A stretch of DNA of 64,000 nt from Actinoplanes aureus (GCF_015704865.1 NZ_JADQTO010000020.1:62001-126000); one strand, 5' to 3'; positions 1 through 10,255 are shown, counted from the stretch's first letter. Numbers and translations: made by a program. The notes: generated by a model not told the origin, from the sequence alone.

Positions 1-2
1 CC

Positions 3-3000
3 GCACCCGGTGTCGCAGGCCAGGTGGACGTGATCGGGCAGGCGATCGACCGGGCCGGTGTGCCGGCCGAGACCATCACGTACCTCGAGGCGCACGGCAC
101 CGGTACCCCGCTCGGCGACCCGGTGGAACTGCGTGCGGCGGCGCAGGCGCTGGCCGGGCGCACCGACCGGGTGGGCTTCTGCACGGTGGGCTCGGTCAAG
201 CCGAACCTCGGCCATCTGGACAGCTGCGCCGGCATGGCCGGGCTGATCAAGACCGTGCTGATGCTCCAGCATCGGACCATGGTGCCCCTGGTCAACTTCG
301 AGCGACCGAACCCGGAGCTGGACCTGGAGGGCGGACCGCTGGTGCTGGGCACGACCGTGCGGGAGTGGAACACCGGCGGGAACCCGCGCCGGGCCGGTGT
401 CACCGCACTCGGCGTGGGCGGTACCAACGCCCACCTCATCGTGGAGGAGGCACCGGCTGTGCCGGCTCACCGCGGCAATGACCCGGGGGAGCGGGTGGCG
501 GTTCTGCCACTGTCAGCGGCGCATCCGGAAGCGCTGACGGAACTCGCCGGCAAGCTGCACGATCACCTGCGGGCGTACCCCCGGCTCGATGTCGCCGACC
601 TGGTCACCACCGCCGCGCTCGGCCGTTCCCACCTGAGGTACCGGACGGCGGTCGTCGGGGCGACGGCCACCGAGCTGGCGGAGGCGCTGCGGGACGCCAC
701 ACCGGTCGAGGTGGCTTCCGGTGAGCGGCCGCCGGCGATCACCTTCGCCTACGGCGGTCAGGGATCCGCCTTCGCGGGTATGGCCGCCGAGTTGTACGAG
801 GCGGTCCCGGCCTTCCGCGACGTTCTGGATGAGTGCGAGGAGGTATACCGGCAGGAGACCGGGGACAGCCTGCTGGCCTACCTGCGAGACGGCCGGGCCC
901 CGACCCCAAGCCAGGACACGGACCTGGCCCAACCGGCCCTCTTCGCTTTCCAGATGGCACACACCGCGATGTGGCGTTCTCTCGGCGTCGAGCCGGCCTT
1001 CGTGGTCGGGCACAGCGCCGGGGAGTACGCGGCACTCTGCGCGGCGGGCGCGATGAACGTCGCCGACGGTCTGCGCCTGATGATCGCGCGGGGACGGCTG
1101 CTGCGCCGGACCGCCCCCGGAGCGATGATCGCTGTCTTCGCCGGCGAGGCCGCCGTCGACGATCTCCGCACCCGGACCGGGGTGGAACTGGCCGCCGTCA
1201 ACGGCCGGACCGAGTACGTCGTCGCAGGTTCCGAGCGGGCGGTCGACGAAGCGATCGGCTGGCTCGACGAGCAGGCGATCACCTGGCACCGCCTCGCCGT
1301 CGACCGGGCGTTTCATACCGCGCTGCTCGACCCGGTCCTGAGCGAGTGGACCGGGTGCGCGGCGGCCGTACCGATGAAGCCCCTCGACATCCCCCTCGCC
1401 AGCACGCTGACCGGCACACTGCTCCACCCGGGAACCGTGGTGGGTGCCGCACACCTGCGCCAGCAGACCCGAGAGCCGGTACGGTTCGCCGACGCGCTGG
1501 CCGCGCTGAACGGCGTGGGCTGTGAGACGTTCCTGGAGATCAGCCCGGAGGCGGTTCTGACCGGGATCGCTCGCCGCTCCGGAACCGGCAGACGATGGAT
1601 CGCCGTGGCGGAGCAGGGCACCGGACCACTGCGCGCCCGCTCGACGGCCCTCGCCGAGCTCTATTCGCTCGGCGCCAACCTGGACTGGTCGCGGATCGCT
1701 CCCGGCGGTCGCCGCATCCCGCTACCCGGCTATCCGTTCCGGCGAGATCGGCACTGGACCGAGGCCCGCCCGCAGCAGGCTGGCCCGGAGCCCGCCGGTG
1801 TCGCACCGGTGAGTGACCCGGGACCGGTACTGGCCAGGATTCGCGAGCTCACCGCCCGGGAGATCGGCGTCGAGCCGGCCGCGATCAGCCCCGACGCGAC
1901 ATTTCTCGACCATGGCGCCGACTCACTGACGATGCTGCGAGTGGTTCAGCAGGTGCGCCGGCAGTTCGGGGTCGACATCGCCGTACGCCGCTTGTTCACT
2001 GACGCCGCCACTTGCCGCAAGCTCGCCGAGCTCATCGGCGGTGAGCGCGGCCCCGATGTCGCCGCCCCGCCTCCGGCGGCACCGGCGCTCCCAGAGGCCG
2101 ACTCGCAAAGCGTCGCGAGGGTCGTCGCCGAGCAGTTGCGCGTCACCGGCCAGCTCTTGGAGAACGTCACCACCCTCATGCGGGATCAGCTGAACATGTT
2201 GCGCGGTGACCCGGCGCCGGTCGCCGCGGTGCCGGTGACGGTCAAGCCATCGCCGGAGCGTGTGGCGACCCTAGCGCCGGCCATGAGCCCCGAACGACAG
2301 GCGGCCGACTTCAGCCTCTACTTCTTCGGCGACTACCCCGACTCGGATCAGAATCGCAAGTACGAAGCGATCATCGCGGCCGCCCGGTTCGCCGACGATC
2401 ACGGGTTTCACGGCGTGTGGCTGCCCGAGCGGCACTTCCACTCCTTCGGCGGTCTGTTCCCGAATCCCGTCGTCGTCGCCGCGGCGCTGGCCCGGGAGAC
2501 CTCGCGAGTCCGGATCAACGCCGGGTCGGTGGTGCTTCCCCTGCACAATCCGATCCGTGTCGCCGAGGAATGGTCGGTGGTCGACAACCTCTCCGACGGG
2601 CGCGTCGGCCTCTGCGTGGCCAGCGGCTGGCACGCCAACGACTTCGCGCTCCGGCCGGAGGCCTTCGGCCGGCACCGTGAGCTGACGTTCGAGCACCTCG
2701 AGACGGTACGGCGGCTGTGGTCCGGTGCGGCGGTACCGGCGACCTCCGGCTCCGGGGAGGCGATCGACGTACGCATCTATCCGCGGCCTCTGCAACCACT
2801 GCCGCCGCTGTCGGTGGCGGTGGTGTCGAACCCGGACACCTACCGCGCGGCCGCGGCTGCGGACGTCGGCGTGGTCACCAATCTGATGGTGCAGTCGGTG
2901 GAGCAACTGGCGGAGAACATCGCGCTGTACCGCCGGAGCAGGGCTGAGCACGGACACGATCCGGCTGGTGGCCGCGTGGTGGTGCTGGTGCACACCTACC

Positions 3001-6000
3001 TGGGCGCGGACCTGGAGAGGGTCCGGGCCGAGGCGTACGAACCGTTCTGCGACTACCTGCGATCGTCGCTCTCGCTGTTCGGTCAGGTCACCAACAGCCT
3101 CGGCATGCGCATCGACGAGGACACCCCGCCGGAGGACGTCGACTTCCTGCTGGAGCGGGCCTACCAGCGCTACTGCGCCGAACGGGCCCTGATAGGCACG
3201 CCCGAGACCGTCGGCCCGATCATCGACCGCCTCGTCCGCGCGGGGGCTGACGAGATCTCCTGCTTCATCGACTTCGGCCTACCGGCGGAACAGATGCTCG
3301 AGTCCCTCAACTTCGTCGACGAGGTGCGGCGCCGGCATCACCGTGACGACCGGACCGAGGCACCGGGTATCGCGCTGTCCCCGGCACAGCGGGGAATGTG
3401 GTTCCTCGAACAGCTGCATCCCGGCACCCTGAACTACCACGAGCCGAAAGCCGTGCGGTTGGACGGACCGCTCGACGTCAGCCGGCTTCGACGGGCGCTT
3501 GCCCGGGTGGTCGACCGGCACGCGCCGCTGCGGACGGTGTTCCGGCAGGTCAACGGCGAACCGCAACAGGTCGAGCTGCCGGCGGTGCGCGTCGAACTGC
3601 CGGTCCAGGACCGTCTGGGCGAGCCCGAGGCCCAGGTCCTGCGCTCGGTGCTGCAAGAGATGAACGTGACGCCGATCGACCTGGCCGCGGGACCGCTGCT
3701 GCGAGCCGCCCTGATCCGTCGCGGCCCCGATCGGCACCTGCTCGTGCTGTGCGTGCATCACATCGTCTTCGACTCGTTCTCCACGGCAGTCCTTCTCCGC
3801 GACCTCGCCGCCTTCTACCGCAGCGGACCGGACGGCCCGGACCCGCTTCCCGCGCTGCCCGTCACCTACGCCGCGCATCTGGCCACCCGCACACCCGACG
3901 CGGATCGGGCCGCCCGGGCGAGGGAGTACTGGCGACGTACCCTCGCTGGTGCCCCGTCGCTGGCGCTGCCCACTGACCCTCCCCGTGCGGCGTCGGGCGG
4001 CGGGAGCGGGGCGTCGCTCACCGTGGACTGGGACGCGGACCTCGCCGCTCGGGTCGGCGGTTTCAGCCGGGACCATCAAGTGACGCCGTTCATGACGCTG
4101 ACGGCAGCGCTCGCCGGCGTTCTCGGCAGGTTCAGCGGCCAGCACGACCTGGTGCTCGGCACCGCGCTGACCCATCGCCCGCCGGGCACAGAGGACCTGA
4201 TCGGCCTGTTCATCGACACCGTACCCCTGCGCATCGATCTCGCCGGCGACCCTTCGCTGGGTGAGCTCGCGCAGCGGGTGCGCGAGGTCAGCACCGAGGC
4301 GTACGAACACGCCGGTATCGGTTTCGACGGCATGGTCGCGGCCGTCAATCCGGAGCGTGAGTCGAGCCGCAATCCGCTCTTCCAGGTGCTGATCGAGTAC
4401 GAGAACCGGACGGACGTGGACTTCGATCCGCCGCTGTTGCGGGCCAGCAGCGTCGACGTGGCCAGCCATCGGGCGCCCCTGGACATCACCGTCTACCTGT
4501 CCAACCACGACCACGGCTTGCAGTGCCACGTCGAGTACAACACCGACCTCTTCGACGAGCGGACGATCAGCGCGGTGCTGCGTTACGCGGAGTCCATGCT
4601 GCGCCGAGCCGCTGCCGCCCCCGAGCTGGGCCTGGCCGACCTGACGGCTCCTACCGAGGCTGACCGCACGGCTCTGGCCGCATGGAGCGGCCGCCCCTAC
4701 GAGCAGCCGGCGGCCGGCCTGCACACCCTGTTCGAGACGCAAGCGCGCCGGGAACCCGATGCCGTCGCTCTGCGGACCGAGCTCGAGCCGGTGACCTACC
4801 GGGAGCTGGACCGGCGGGCGAACGCCTTGGCGTGGCGTCTGCACGACCGTGGCGTGCGGCCGGACGACATCGTGGGAATCTGCCTCCCCCGAGGTACCGA
4901 GCTCATCGTGGCCATCCTCGGCGTGCTCAAGGCCGGGGCGGCCTATCTACCGCTGGATCCGGCAGTGCCGTTGTCACGGCTGGCGTTCATGGCGCGAGAC
5001 AGCGGCGCCTGGTTGCTGGTAACCGGCGACGGGGCGCTGGCCGCGCAGCTCGAGCTGGAGGCGGTGGCGGTCGAGGGTGCGGAACCGCGATCGGTGGCGC
5101 CGCCGCCCGTACCGGTGGATCCGGACCGGCTGGCGTACTGCATCTACACGTCCGGCTCCACCGGGATGCCCAAGGGTGTTGCGGTGCCGCACCGCGGCCC
5201 GGTCAACCTGGTCGCGTACTACCTGCGGATCCGGTCGCCGATGCGGACCCTGCAATGGGTCTCACCGAGCTTCGACGTCAGTGTGCAGGAGATCTTCACA
5301 ACGCTGGCCTCCGGTGCGGAGTTGGTGCTGATCCCGAACGAAGCCCGGTACGAGCCCACAACGGTCGCGGAAACCGTCCGCCGCTTCGGCGTGCAGCGAC
5401 TCTTCATGACGTTCACCGCGTTGAAGTACCTGATGGACACGGATCCGGCGATGCCGTCACTGCGGGAGGTCGTCTCCGCGGGAGAACCGATGTTCCTCAC
5501 GCCTGCGCTCCGGTCCTTCTTCGCGAAGAGCCCCGGGTGCGCGCTCTACAACGAGTACGGCCCGACAGAGGCGTCCATCATCGCGACCGTTCAGCGCGTG
5601 GACCTGTCCGCCGGGGACCGCCCACCGATCGGCCGTCCCGTCGACAACGTCGAGGTTCACGTGCTCGACGACGCCGGACGACCCGTTCCGCCGGGCGCGG
5701 TCGGCGAAATCCACCTGGGCGGATGCTGCCTGGCCCGGGGTTACGTCGCCCGGCCTGACGAGACCGCGCAGAGTTTCGTTCCGGTGCCCGCGGTCGCCGC
5801 CCGGCGGCTGTACCGGACACGCGATCGGGGCCGCTGGTCGCCGGACGGAGCACTGGAGTACCTGGGGCGGGTCGACGATCAGGTGAAGATCCGGGGCTTC
5901 CGCGTCGAACCCGGTGAAGCCCAGCAGTCGCTGTCGCGGCTTCCGCAGGTCCGTGACGCGGCTGTCGTCGCCGGCACCGACCAGCGTGGGGAGACCTACC

Positions 6001-7691
6001 TGATCGGGTACGTGGTGCCGGAGGCGGGGGCGACGCTGACCGGGGAGGACCTCGCGCGCCGGCTGGCCGGCACGCTTCCCGGCTACCTGATTCCGACCGC
6101 ATGGGTACGCCTGAACGAGTTGCCGGTGAACACGAGCGGCAAGCTCGACCGCGCCGCCCTGCCACCGCCACGGCGTTCCCGGGACGAAGCCGGCGCCGCG
6201 CCGGTGACCGACACCGAGAAGGTCCTGCACGAGCTCTGGCGCACCGAGTTGGGGCTCGGCGAGATCTCCGTCGACGCCTCGTTCTTCGCCCTCGGCGGCC
6301 ATTCCCTGTCCGCGGTCGGGCTGGTCAACCGGATACGGACCGCTGTCGGTGTCGAAATCGGTGTGGCGGACCTGTTCCGCGCACCGACGATCCGGCGCAT
6401 GGCGCTCGAGATCGACAAGCGCGACAGCACCGAGACCGCCCCCGCGTCGAGCGTTCAGCAGCGTGCCTGGCATCTGCATCACGCCAGTGCCTACCCCGCC
6501 GTCTACAACGTGACGCACCGGATCGATCTGCGAGGACCGCTCGACATCGATGCTCTGCACCGGGCTCTGGCCGGGCTCGCGCAGCGGCATCCCGTCCTGC
6601 GCACCGGATTCGCGGTTCTCGACGGTGAGCTGCGCCAGGTCATCTCCCGGGAAGCCGGCATCGAGCTCCCGGTCGTCGATGTCGGGCCCGAGCCGGACCG
6701 CGTGCCTGCCTGGTGCCAGACCGAAGCCGCTACGCCGTTCGATCTCGACCGGGCACCGCTGTGGCGGGTGCGCCTGGCCGCGGCCGGCGAGCAGCACTGG
6801 GTGCTCGTCCTGGTGATGCATCACATCATCTGTGACGGCTGGTCCATCGGTGTCATCGCCCGGGAGCTTTCGGCCCGGTACGCCGCGGAGGTCGGCGCCG
6901 GATCGGCCGAGCTGGACACTCCGGTCCCCTACGGCGCCTACGTGCGGTGGCGGCAGGCCGCCTGCGCGCAGGAGCAGGACCGTCTCACGAGCTTCTGGCA
7001 GCGCCGCCTGGCCGGCGCCGACCTGCGTCTGCCCCTGCCCTACGACCACCCGCGACCAGACACACGGTTGTCGGGACGCGGAGGGCTACGCCGCTTCAGC
7101 TTCCCCGATCGGGCCGTCGAGGCGGTACGACAGTCGGCGAAGGAGCTCGACACCACGCCCGCTGCCGTACTGACCGCTGTGTTCAGCATCTGGCTGGGCC
7201 GGCTGTGCGACCGGAACGACCTGGTGCTCGCGCTCTCCAGCGCCAGCCGCACCCGGCCGGAACACGCGAGCGTGGTCGGACCCGTGGGCGAAGCCTTGCT
7301 GGTACGGCTGACCCAGCGGGACGGCATGCCCCTCGCGGACCTGGTGGCGCAGGTGAGGGAGCGGACGTTCGAGGCGATCGATCACCATCTGCTGCCGCTG
7401 CGCGAGGTCAGTCAGCTGGTCGGCCAAGAGCTTTCCAGCCCACAGATCCTGTTCACCGTCGTCACGACACCGCCCCCTGGGCTCACCCTGCCCGGTCTCA
7501 CGACGGAGATCGCCGGGGTCGCTGTCGACGGAGTCGCGCGTACGGAGTTGTACGTGGTGATGATCCACGGCGATGACGGCATCTCACTGGTGATCGAGTA
7601 CTCGGCAGACCTGTTCGAGAGCGAGACCATCCAGCGCTGGGGGGAGGACCTCATCACGACAGCACAGGAGGCCTGCGGGCCTCTCGGCTAG
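3..7691 (+). CDS. Hybrid PKS-NRPS with internal luciferase-like monooxygenase (5' partial)
   Basis: The frame is open from the left edge, so the start lies outside. Domains in order: the C-terminal part of a ketosynthase (HGTGTPLGDP, then KPNLGHLD); an acyltransferase with GHSAGEY (Ser codon near 1014) and an AFH motif that usually goes with malonyl-CoA; an ACP (GADSL, Ser near 1923); a flavin-dependent luciferase-like monooxygenase at about 2280-3345; a condensation domain with HHIVFD near 3755; an adenylation domain at about 4700-6160 (YTSGSTGMPKG, NEYGPTE, NTSGKLDR); a PCP (LGGHSL, Ser near 6303); and a second condensation domain with HHIICDG near 6820. The protein ends there with no thioesterase or reductase. 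The chain is therefore presumably passed on, or released by condensation with a free amine or alcohol. The substrate of the adenylation domain was not predicted. The next gene starts 42 bp downstream on the same strand. Confidence 0.95.
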   Translation, partial: APGVAGQVDVIGQAIDRAGVPAETITYLEAHGTGTPLGDPVELRAAAQALAGRTDRVGFCTVGSVKPNLGHLDSCAGMAGLIKTVLMLQHRTMVPLVNFERPNPELDLEGGPLVLGTTVREWNTGGNPRRAGVTALGVGGTNAHLIVEEAPAVPAHRGNDPGERVAVLPLSAAHPEALTELAGKLHDHLRAYPRLDVADLVTTAALGRSHLRYRTAVVGATATELAEALRDATPVEVASGERPPAITFAYGGQGSAFAGMAAELYEAVPAFRDVLDECEEVYRQETGDSLLAYLRDGRAPTPSQDTDLAQPALFAFQMAHTAMWRSLGVEPAFVVGHSAGEYAALCAAGAMNVADGLRLMIARGRLLRRTAPGAMIAVFAGEAAVDDLRTRTGVELAAVNGRTEYVVAGSERAVDEAIGWLDEQAITWHRLAVDRAFHTALLDPVLSEWTGCAAAVPMKPLDIPLASTLTGTLLHPGTVVGAAHLRQQTREPVRFADALAALNGVGCETFLEISPEAVLTGIARRSGTGRRWIAVAEQGTGPLRARSTALAELYSLGANLDWSRIAPGGRRIPLPGYPFRRDRHWTEARPQQAGPEPAGVAPVSDPGPVLARIRELTAREIGVEPAAISPDATFLDHGADSLTMLRVVQQVRRQFGVDIAVRRLFTDAATCRKLAELIGGERGPDVAAPPPAAPALPEADSQSVARVVAEQLRVTGQLLENVTTLMRDQLNMLRGDPAPVAAVPVTVKPSPERVATLAPAMSPERQAADFSLYFFGDYPDSDQNRKYEAIIAAARFADDHGFHGVWLPERHFHSFGGLFPNPVVVAAALARETSRVRINAGSVVLPLHNPIRVAEEWSVVDNLSDGRVGLCVASGWHANDFALRPEAFGRHRELTFEHLETVRRLWSGAAVPATSGSGEAIDVRIYPRPLQPLPPLSVAVVSNPDTYRAAAAADVGVVTNLMVQSVEQLAENIALYRRSRAEHGHDPAGGRVVVLVHTYLGADLERVRAEAYEPFCDYLRSSLSLFGQVTNSLGMRIDEDTPPEDVDFLLERAYQRYCAERALIGTPETVGPIIDRLVRAGADEISCFIDFGLPAEQMLESLNFVDEVRRRHHRDDRTEAPGIALSPAQRGMWFLEQLHPGTLNYHEPKAVRLDGPLDVSRLRRALARVVDRHAPLRTVFRQVNGEPQQVELPAVRVELPVQDRLGEPEAQVLRSVLQEMNVTPIDLAAGPLLRAALIRRGPDRHLLVLCVHHIVFDSFSTAVLLRDLAAFYRSGPDGPDPLPALPVTYAAHLATRTPDADRAARAREYWRRTLAGAPSLALPTDPPRAASGGGSGASLTVDWDADLAARVGGFSRDHQVTPFMTLTAALAGVLGRFSGQHDLVLGTALTHRPPGTEDLIGLFIDTVPLRIDLAGDPSLGELAQRVREVSTEAYEHAGIGFDGMVAAVNPERESSRNPLFQVLIEYENRTDVDFDPPLLRASSVDVASHRAPLDITVYLSNHDHGLQCHVEYNTDLFDERTISAVLRYAESMLRRAAAAPELGLADLTAPTEADRTALAAWSGRPYEQPAAGLHTLFETQARREPDAVALRTELEPVTYRELDRRANALAWRLHDRGVRPDDIVGICLPRGTELIVAILGVLKAGAAYLPLDPAVPLSRLAFMARDSGAWLLVTGDGALAAQLELEAVAVEGAEPRSVAPPPVPVDPDRLAYCIYTSGSTGMPKGVAVPHRGPVNLVAYYLRIRSPMRTLQWVSPSFDVSVQEIFTTLASGAELVLIPNEARYEPTTVAETVRRFGVQRLFMTFTALKYLMDTDPAMPSLREVVSAGEPMFLTPALRSFFAKSPGCALYNEYGPTEASIIATVQRVDLSAGDRPPIGRPVDNVEVHVLDDAGRPVPPGAVGEIHLGGCCLARGYVARPDETAQSFVPVPAVAARRLYRTRDRGRWSPDGALEYLGRVDDQVKIRGFRVEPGEAQQSLSRLPQVRDAAVVAGTDQRGETYLIGYVVPEAGATLTGEDLARRLAGTLPGYLIPTAWVRLNELPVNTSGKLDRAALPPPRRSRDEAGAAPVTDTEKVLHELWRTELGLGEISVDASFFALGGHSLSAVGLVNRIRTAVGVEIGVADLFRAPTIRRMALEIDKRDSTETAPASSVQQRAWHLHHASAYPAVYNVTHRIDLRGPLDIDALHRALAGLAQRHPVLRTGFAVLDGELRQVISREAGIELPVVDVGPEPDRVPAWCQTEAATPFDLDRAPLWRVRLAAAGEQHWVLVLVMHHIICDGWSIGVIARELSARYAAEVGAGSAELDTPVPYGAYVRWRQAACAQEQDRLTSFWQRRLAGADLRLPLPYDHPRPDTRLSGRGGLRRFSFPDRAVEAVRQSAKELDTTPAAVLTAVFSIWLGRLCDRNDLVLALSSASRTRPEHASVVGPVGEALLVRLTQRDGMPLADLVAQVRERTFEAIDHHLLPLREVSQLVGQELSSPQILFTVVTTPPPGLTLPGLTTEIAGVAVDGVARTELYVVMIHGDDGISLVIEYSADLFESETIQRWGEDLITTAQEACGPLG

Positions 7692-7733
7692 CATCAACCC
7701 GGCTATCGCACGCGTGACCAGCGCTTCGGAGGC

Positions 7734-8996
7734 ATGGTGAACACGACTTCCCGCACCGCGACGGTGACGCTGCCCGGCTCCAAGTCAGTGACCGCTCGTG
7801 CGCTGTTCCTGGCCGCTCTGGCGGACGGTGAGAGCCGGCTGGTCGCTCCGCTCGAGGCCGCCGACACGGTCGCCTTCGCCGACGGGCTCGCGGCGCTCGG
7901 CTTCGGTGTCGTCCGGGACGGCGACGTCTGGAGCATCACCGGCGACCCGTCCGGGCCGCCCGCCGACACCGCGGAGGTGTGGTGCCACGACGCCGGCACC
8001 GCGGCGCGCTTCCTGCCCGGGTTGGTGTCACTCGGTACGGGTCAGTTCGCCATCGACGCCAGCGAGCAGATGCGGGCCCGTCCGATGCGGCCGTTGCTCG
8101 AGGCGCTACGTGCGCTGGGCGTGCGGGTGCACGCGGCGGACGGTGACCGGCTTCCCCTGCGGATCGACGCCGACGGCGTGGCGGGCGGCGTGGTGCGGGT
8201 GGACGCCGGCGCCTCCAGCCAGTACCTGAGCGCCCTCTGCATGATGGGTCCCGGTACCAAGAACGGGCTGAGCATCGAGGTGCTCGACGAGGTGTCCGTG
8301 CCGTACGTGGAGCTGACCCTCGCGATGATGCGTGAGTTCGGCGCCTCGGTGTCGCGGCAGGGTTCGCGGATCACCATCGCCCCGGGCACCTACCAGGCGC
8401 GGGAGTACGTCATCGAGCCGGACGCGTCCACCGCCTCGTACTTCTTCGCCGCGGCGGCGGTCACCGGCAACACCGTGACCTTGCTCGGCCTCGGCCGCCG
8501 GTCGAGGCAGGGCGATCTGCGTTTCGCCACCGAGGTTCTCCCCGCGATGGGCTGCGAGGTCACGGTCGCCGACGACCGGACCACGGTGACCGGCCCGGCG
8601 CGGTTGCGCAGTCCCGGCACGGTCGTCATGCGCGACATCAGTGACACGATGATGACCCTGGCCGCGATCGCGCCCTTCGCCGACGGACCGGTCCGGATCA
8701 CCGACGTGGCGAACTGCCGGGTCAAGGAATCCGACCGGATCGACGCGATGTCCTCGGCGCTGGGCGCGTGCGGGATCGCCACCAGCTCCGGGCCGGACTG
8801 GTTGGAGATCACTCCCGGCCGTCCCCGGGCGGCGACGGTACAGACCCGGGCCGATCACCGCATCGCGATGAGCATGAGCGTGCTCGGCCTCCGTACCCCG
8901 GGCGTTCGTTTCGACGACCCGGCCTGCGTGCGCAAGACCTTCCCCGACTTCCACTCGGTGTTCGCCGGCCTTCAGGAGACCTGGCGGCGGGGCTGA
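7734..8996 (+). CDS. EPSP synthase (3-phosphoshikimate 1-carboxyvinyltransferase) family protein
   Basis: A 420-residue member of the enolpyruvyl transferase family, which joins phosphoenolpyruvate to shikimate-3-phosphate. Visible motifs are LPGSKSVTAR (Lys17, Ser18, Arg22), the DAGTA loop at 86-90 where most relatives have NAGTA, GASSQYLSAL, DASTASYFFAAA, an Asp in ISDTMMT, RVKESDRI, DHRIAMS and a C-terminal RKTFPD. The active-site framework therefore looks intact. GGAGG sits only one base before the ATG, so GTG at 7737 is an equally good start. The position 42 bp after the NRPS and just before a second primary-metabolism homologue suggests a cluster-specific copy, either a resistant target or a biosynthetic enzyme. 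A misplaced housekeeping aroA is not excluded. Confidence 0.88.
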   Translation: MVNTTSRTATVTLPGSKSVTARALFLAALADGESRLVAPLEAADTVAFADGLAALGFGVVRDGDVWSITGDPSGPPADTAEVWCHDAGTAARFLPGLVSLGTGQFAIDASEQMRARPMRPLLEALRALGVRVHAADGDRLPLRIDADGVAGGVVRVDAGASSQYLSALCMMGPGTKNGLSIEVLDEVSVPYVELTLAMMREFGASVSRQGSRITIAPGTYQAREYVIEPDASTASYFFAAAAVTGNTVTLLGLGRRSRQGDLRFATEVLPAMGCEVTVADDRTTVTGPARLRSPGTVVMRDISDTMMTLAAIAPFADGPVRITDVANCRVKESDRIDAMSSALGACGIATSSGPDWLEITPGRPRAATVQTRADHRIAMSMSVLGLRTPGVRFDDPACVRKTFPDFHSVFAGLQETWRRG

Positions 8997-9045
8997 CAGG
9001 GCTCCGACTCCGCCACGACGTTCGTTGATCAGGATGGATGACGAC

Positions 9046-10236
9046 ATGCGCCGTGTGGTGCTGCTGGGCTCGACCGGCTCGGTGGGTACGCAGGCGGTCG
9101 ACGTCGTGCGACGTCACCGCGACCGTTTCCGGGTGCACGGCCTCGCCGCCGGCGGTAGCCGGCTGTCGTTGCTGGCCGAGCACGTGCTCGACCTGAGCCC
9201 GGACGTCGTGGCGGTGGCCGACCGCGACGCCGAGCCGTCATTCAGGTCGGCGATCCGGGCAGAGGCCGAGCGGCGAGGACTCAAGCCGGCCGACCATCCG
9301 CACCCGGCTGTCCTCACCGGCCCGGAAGGAGTCGAGGAGCTCGCGGCCGGCGGCGTGGACGTGGTGCTCAACGCCATCGACGGAGCGCTGGGGCTGGCCT
9401 CCACTCTGGCCGCGGTACGCACGGGGAATCTGGTGGCTCTGGCCAACAAGGAGTCGCTGATCGTCGGTGGCGACCTGATCAGGCGGATCGCCCAGCCCGG
9501 GCAGCTGATTCCGGTGGACTCCGAGCACGCCGCGATCGCACAGTGCCTCCGCTCCGGCGCGCGCGGCGAGGTGCACCGGCTCGTACTCACCGCCACCGGC
9601 GGGCCGTTCCGCGGCCGGGCACGTACCGAACTGGCCGCCGTCACACCGGCGCAGGCGCTGGCCCATCCGACCTGGTCCATGGGCCCGGTCATCAGCATCA
9701 ACTCGGCGACGCTCGTCAACAAGGGGCTGGAGGTCATCGAAGCGCACCTGCTCTTCGACGTGCCCTTCGACGACATCGTGGTGATGCTGCACCCGACCTC
9801 GGAGATCCACTCCATGGTGGAGTTCTCCGACGGGGCGGTCATCGCACAGGCCAGCCCGCCGGACATGCGGCTGGCCATCGCCTTCGGGCTGGCCTTCCCC
9901 GCTCGCCTGCCCGGGGTCGCGCGCGCCTTCGACTGGACCAAGTCCTACGACTGGCGACTCGACCCACTGGACGACGTGGCTTTTCCCGCGGTCGACCTCG
10001 CCCGCCACGTCGGCCGTACCGGCGACGGCGCTCCGGCGGTCTACAACGCCGCCAACGAGATCTGCGTGCAGCGTTTCCTGGCCGAGCGGCTGCCGTTCCT
10101 GGACATCGTCGACACCGTGGCGCGGGTGGTGGGGGAGTACCAGCCGAGCACGATCCGCGACCTGGCGGACCTGGACGCGGTGGATACCTGGGCCCGGGCC
10201 CGAGCCACCGAGATCACTGATCGCCGAACACCCTGA
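9046..10236 (+). CDS. dxr: 1-deoxy-D-xylulose 5-phosphate reductoisomerase (DXR/IspC) homologue
   Basis: The family converts DXP to methylerythritol phosphate with NADPH and Mn/Mg in the isoprenoid MEP pathway. Seen here: the N-terminal GSTGSVG nucleotide loop, NKESLI, the metal-binding VDSEH, TATGGPFR, HPTWSMG and NKGLEVIEAH. At 396 residues it has normal family length. The flap region reads HPTSEIHSM where housekeeping enzymes usually have HPQSxIHSM, a substitution next to the fosmidomycin-binding loop. ATG at 9046, 8 bases after AGGATGG, is preferred to TTG at 9025 or ATG at 9034. It follows the EPSP-synthase-like gene by 49 bp and probably belongs to the same transcript. It could be a resistant second copy, a biosynthetic enzyme or the only dxr of the genome. 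Confidence 0.88.
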   Translation: MRRVVLLGSTGSVGTQAVDVVRRHRDRFRVHGLAAGGSRLSLLAEHVLDLSPDVVAVADRDAEPSFRSAIRAEAERRGLKPADHPHPAVLTGPEGVEELAAGGVDVVLNAIDGALGLASTLAAVRTGNLVALANKESLIVGGDLIRRIAQPGQLIPVDSEHAAIAQCLRSGARGEVHRLVLTATGGPFRGRARTELAAVTPAQALAHPTWSMGPVISINSATLVNKGLEVIEAHLLFDVPFDDIVVMLHPTSEIHSMVEFSDGAVIAQASPPDMRLAIAFGLAFPARLPGVARAFDWTKSYDWRLDPLDDVAFPAVDLARHVGRTGDGAPAVYNAANEICVQRFLAERLPFLDIVDTVARVVGEYQPSTIRDLADLDAVDTWARARATEITDRRTP

Positions 10237-10255
10237 CCACTGGTCGCTGGAGACC

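Noticed and set aside
9025-9045. TTG 9025 as dxr start
   Set aside because: It adds seven non-conserved residues before the GSTGSVG fold; ATG 9046 has better spacing from AGGATGG.
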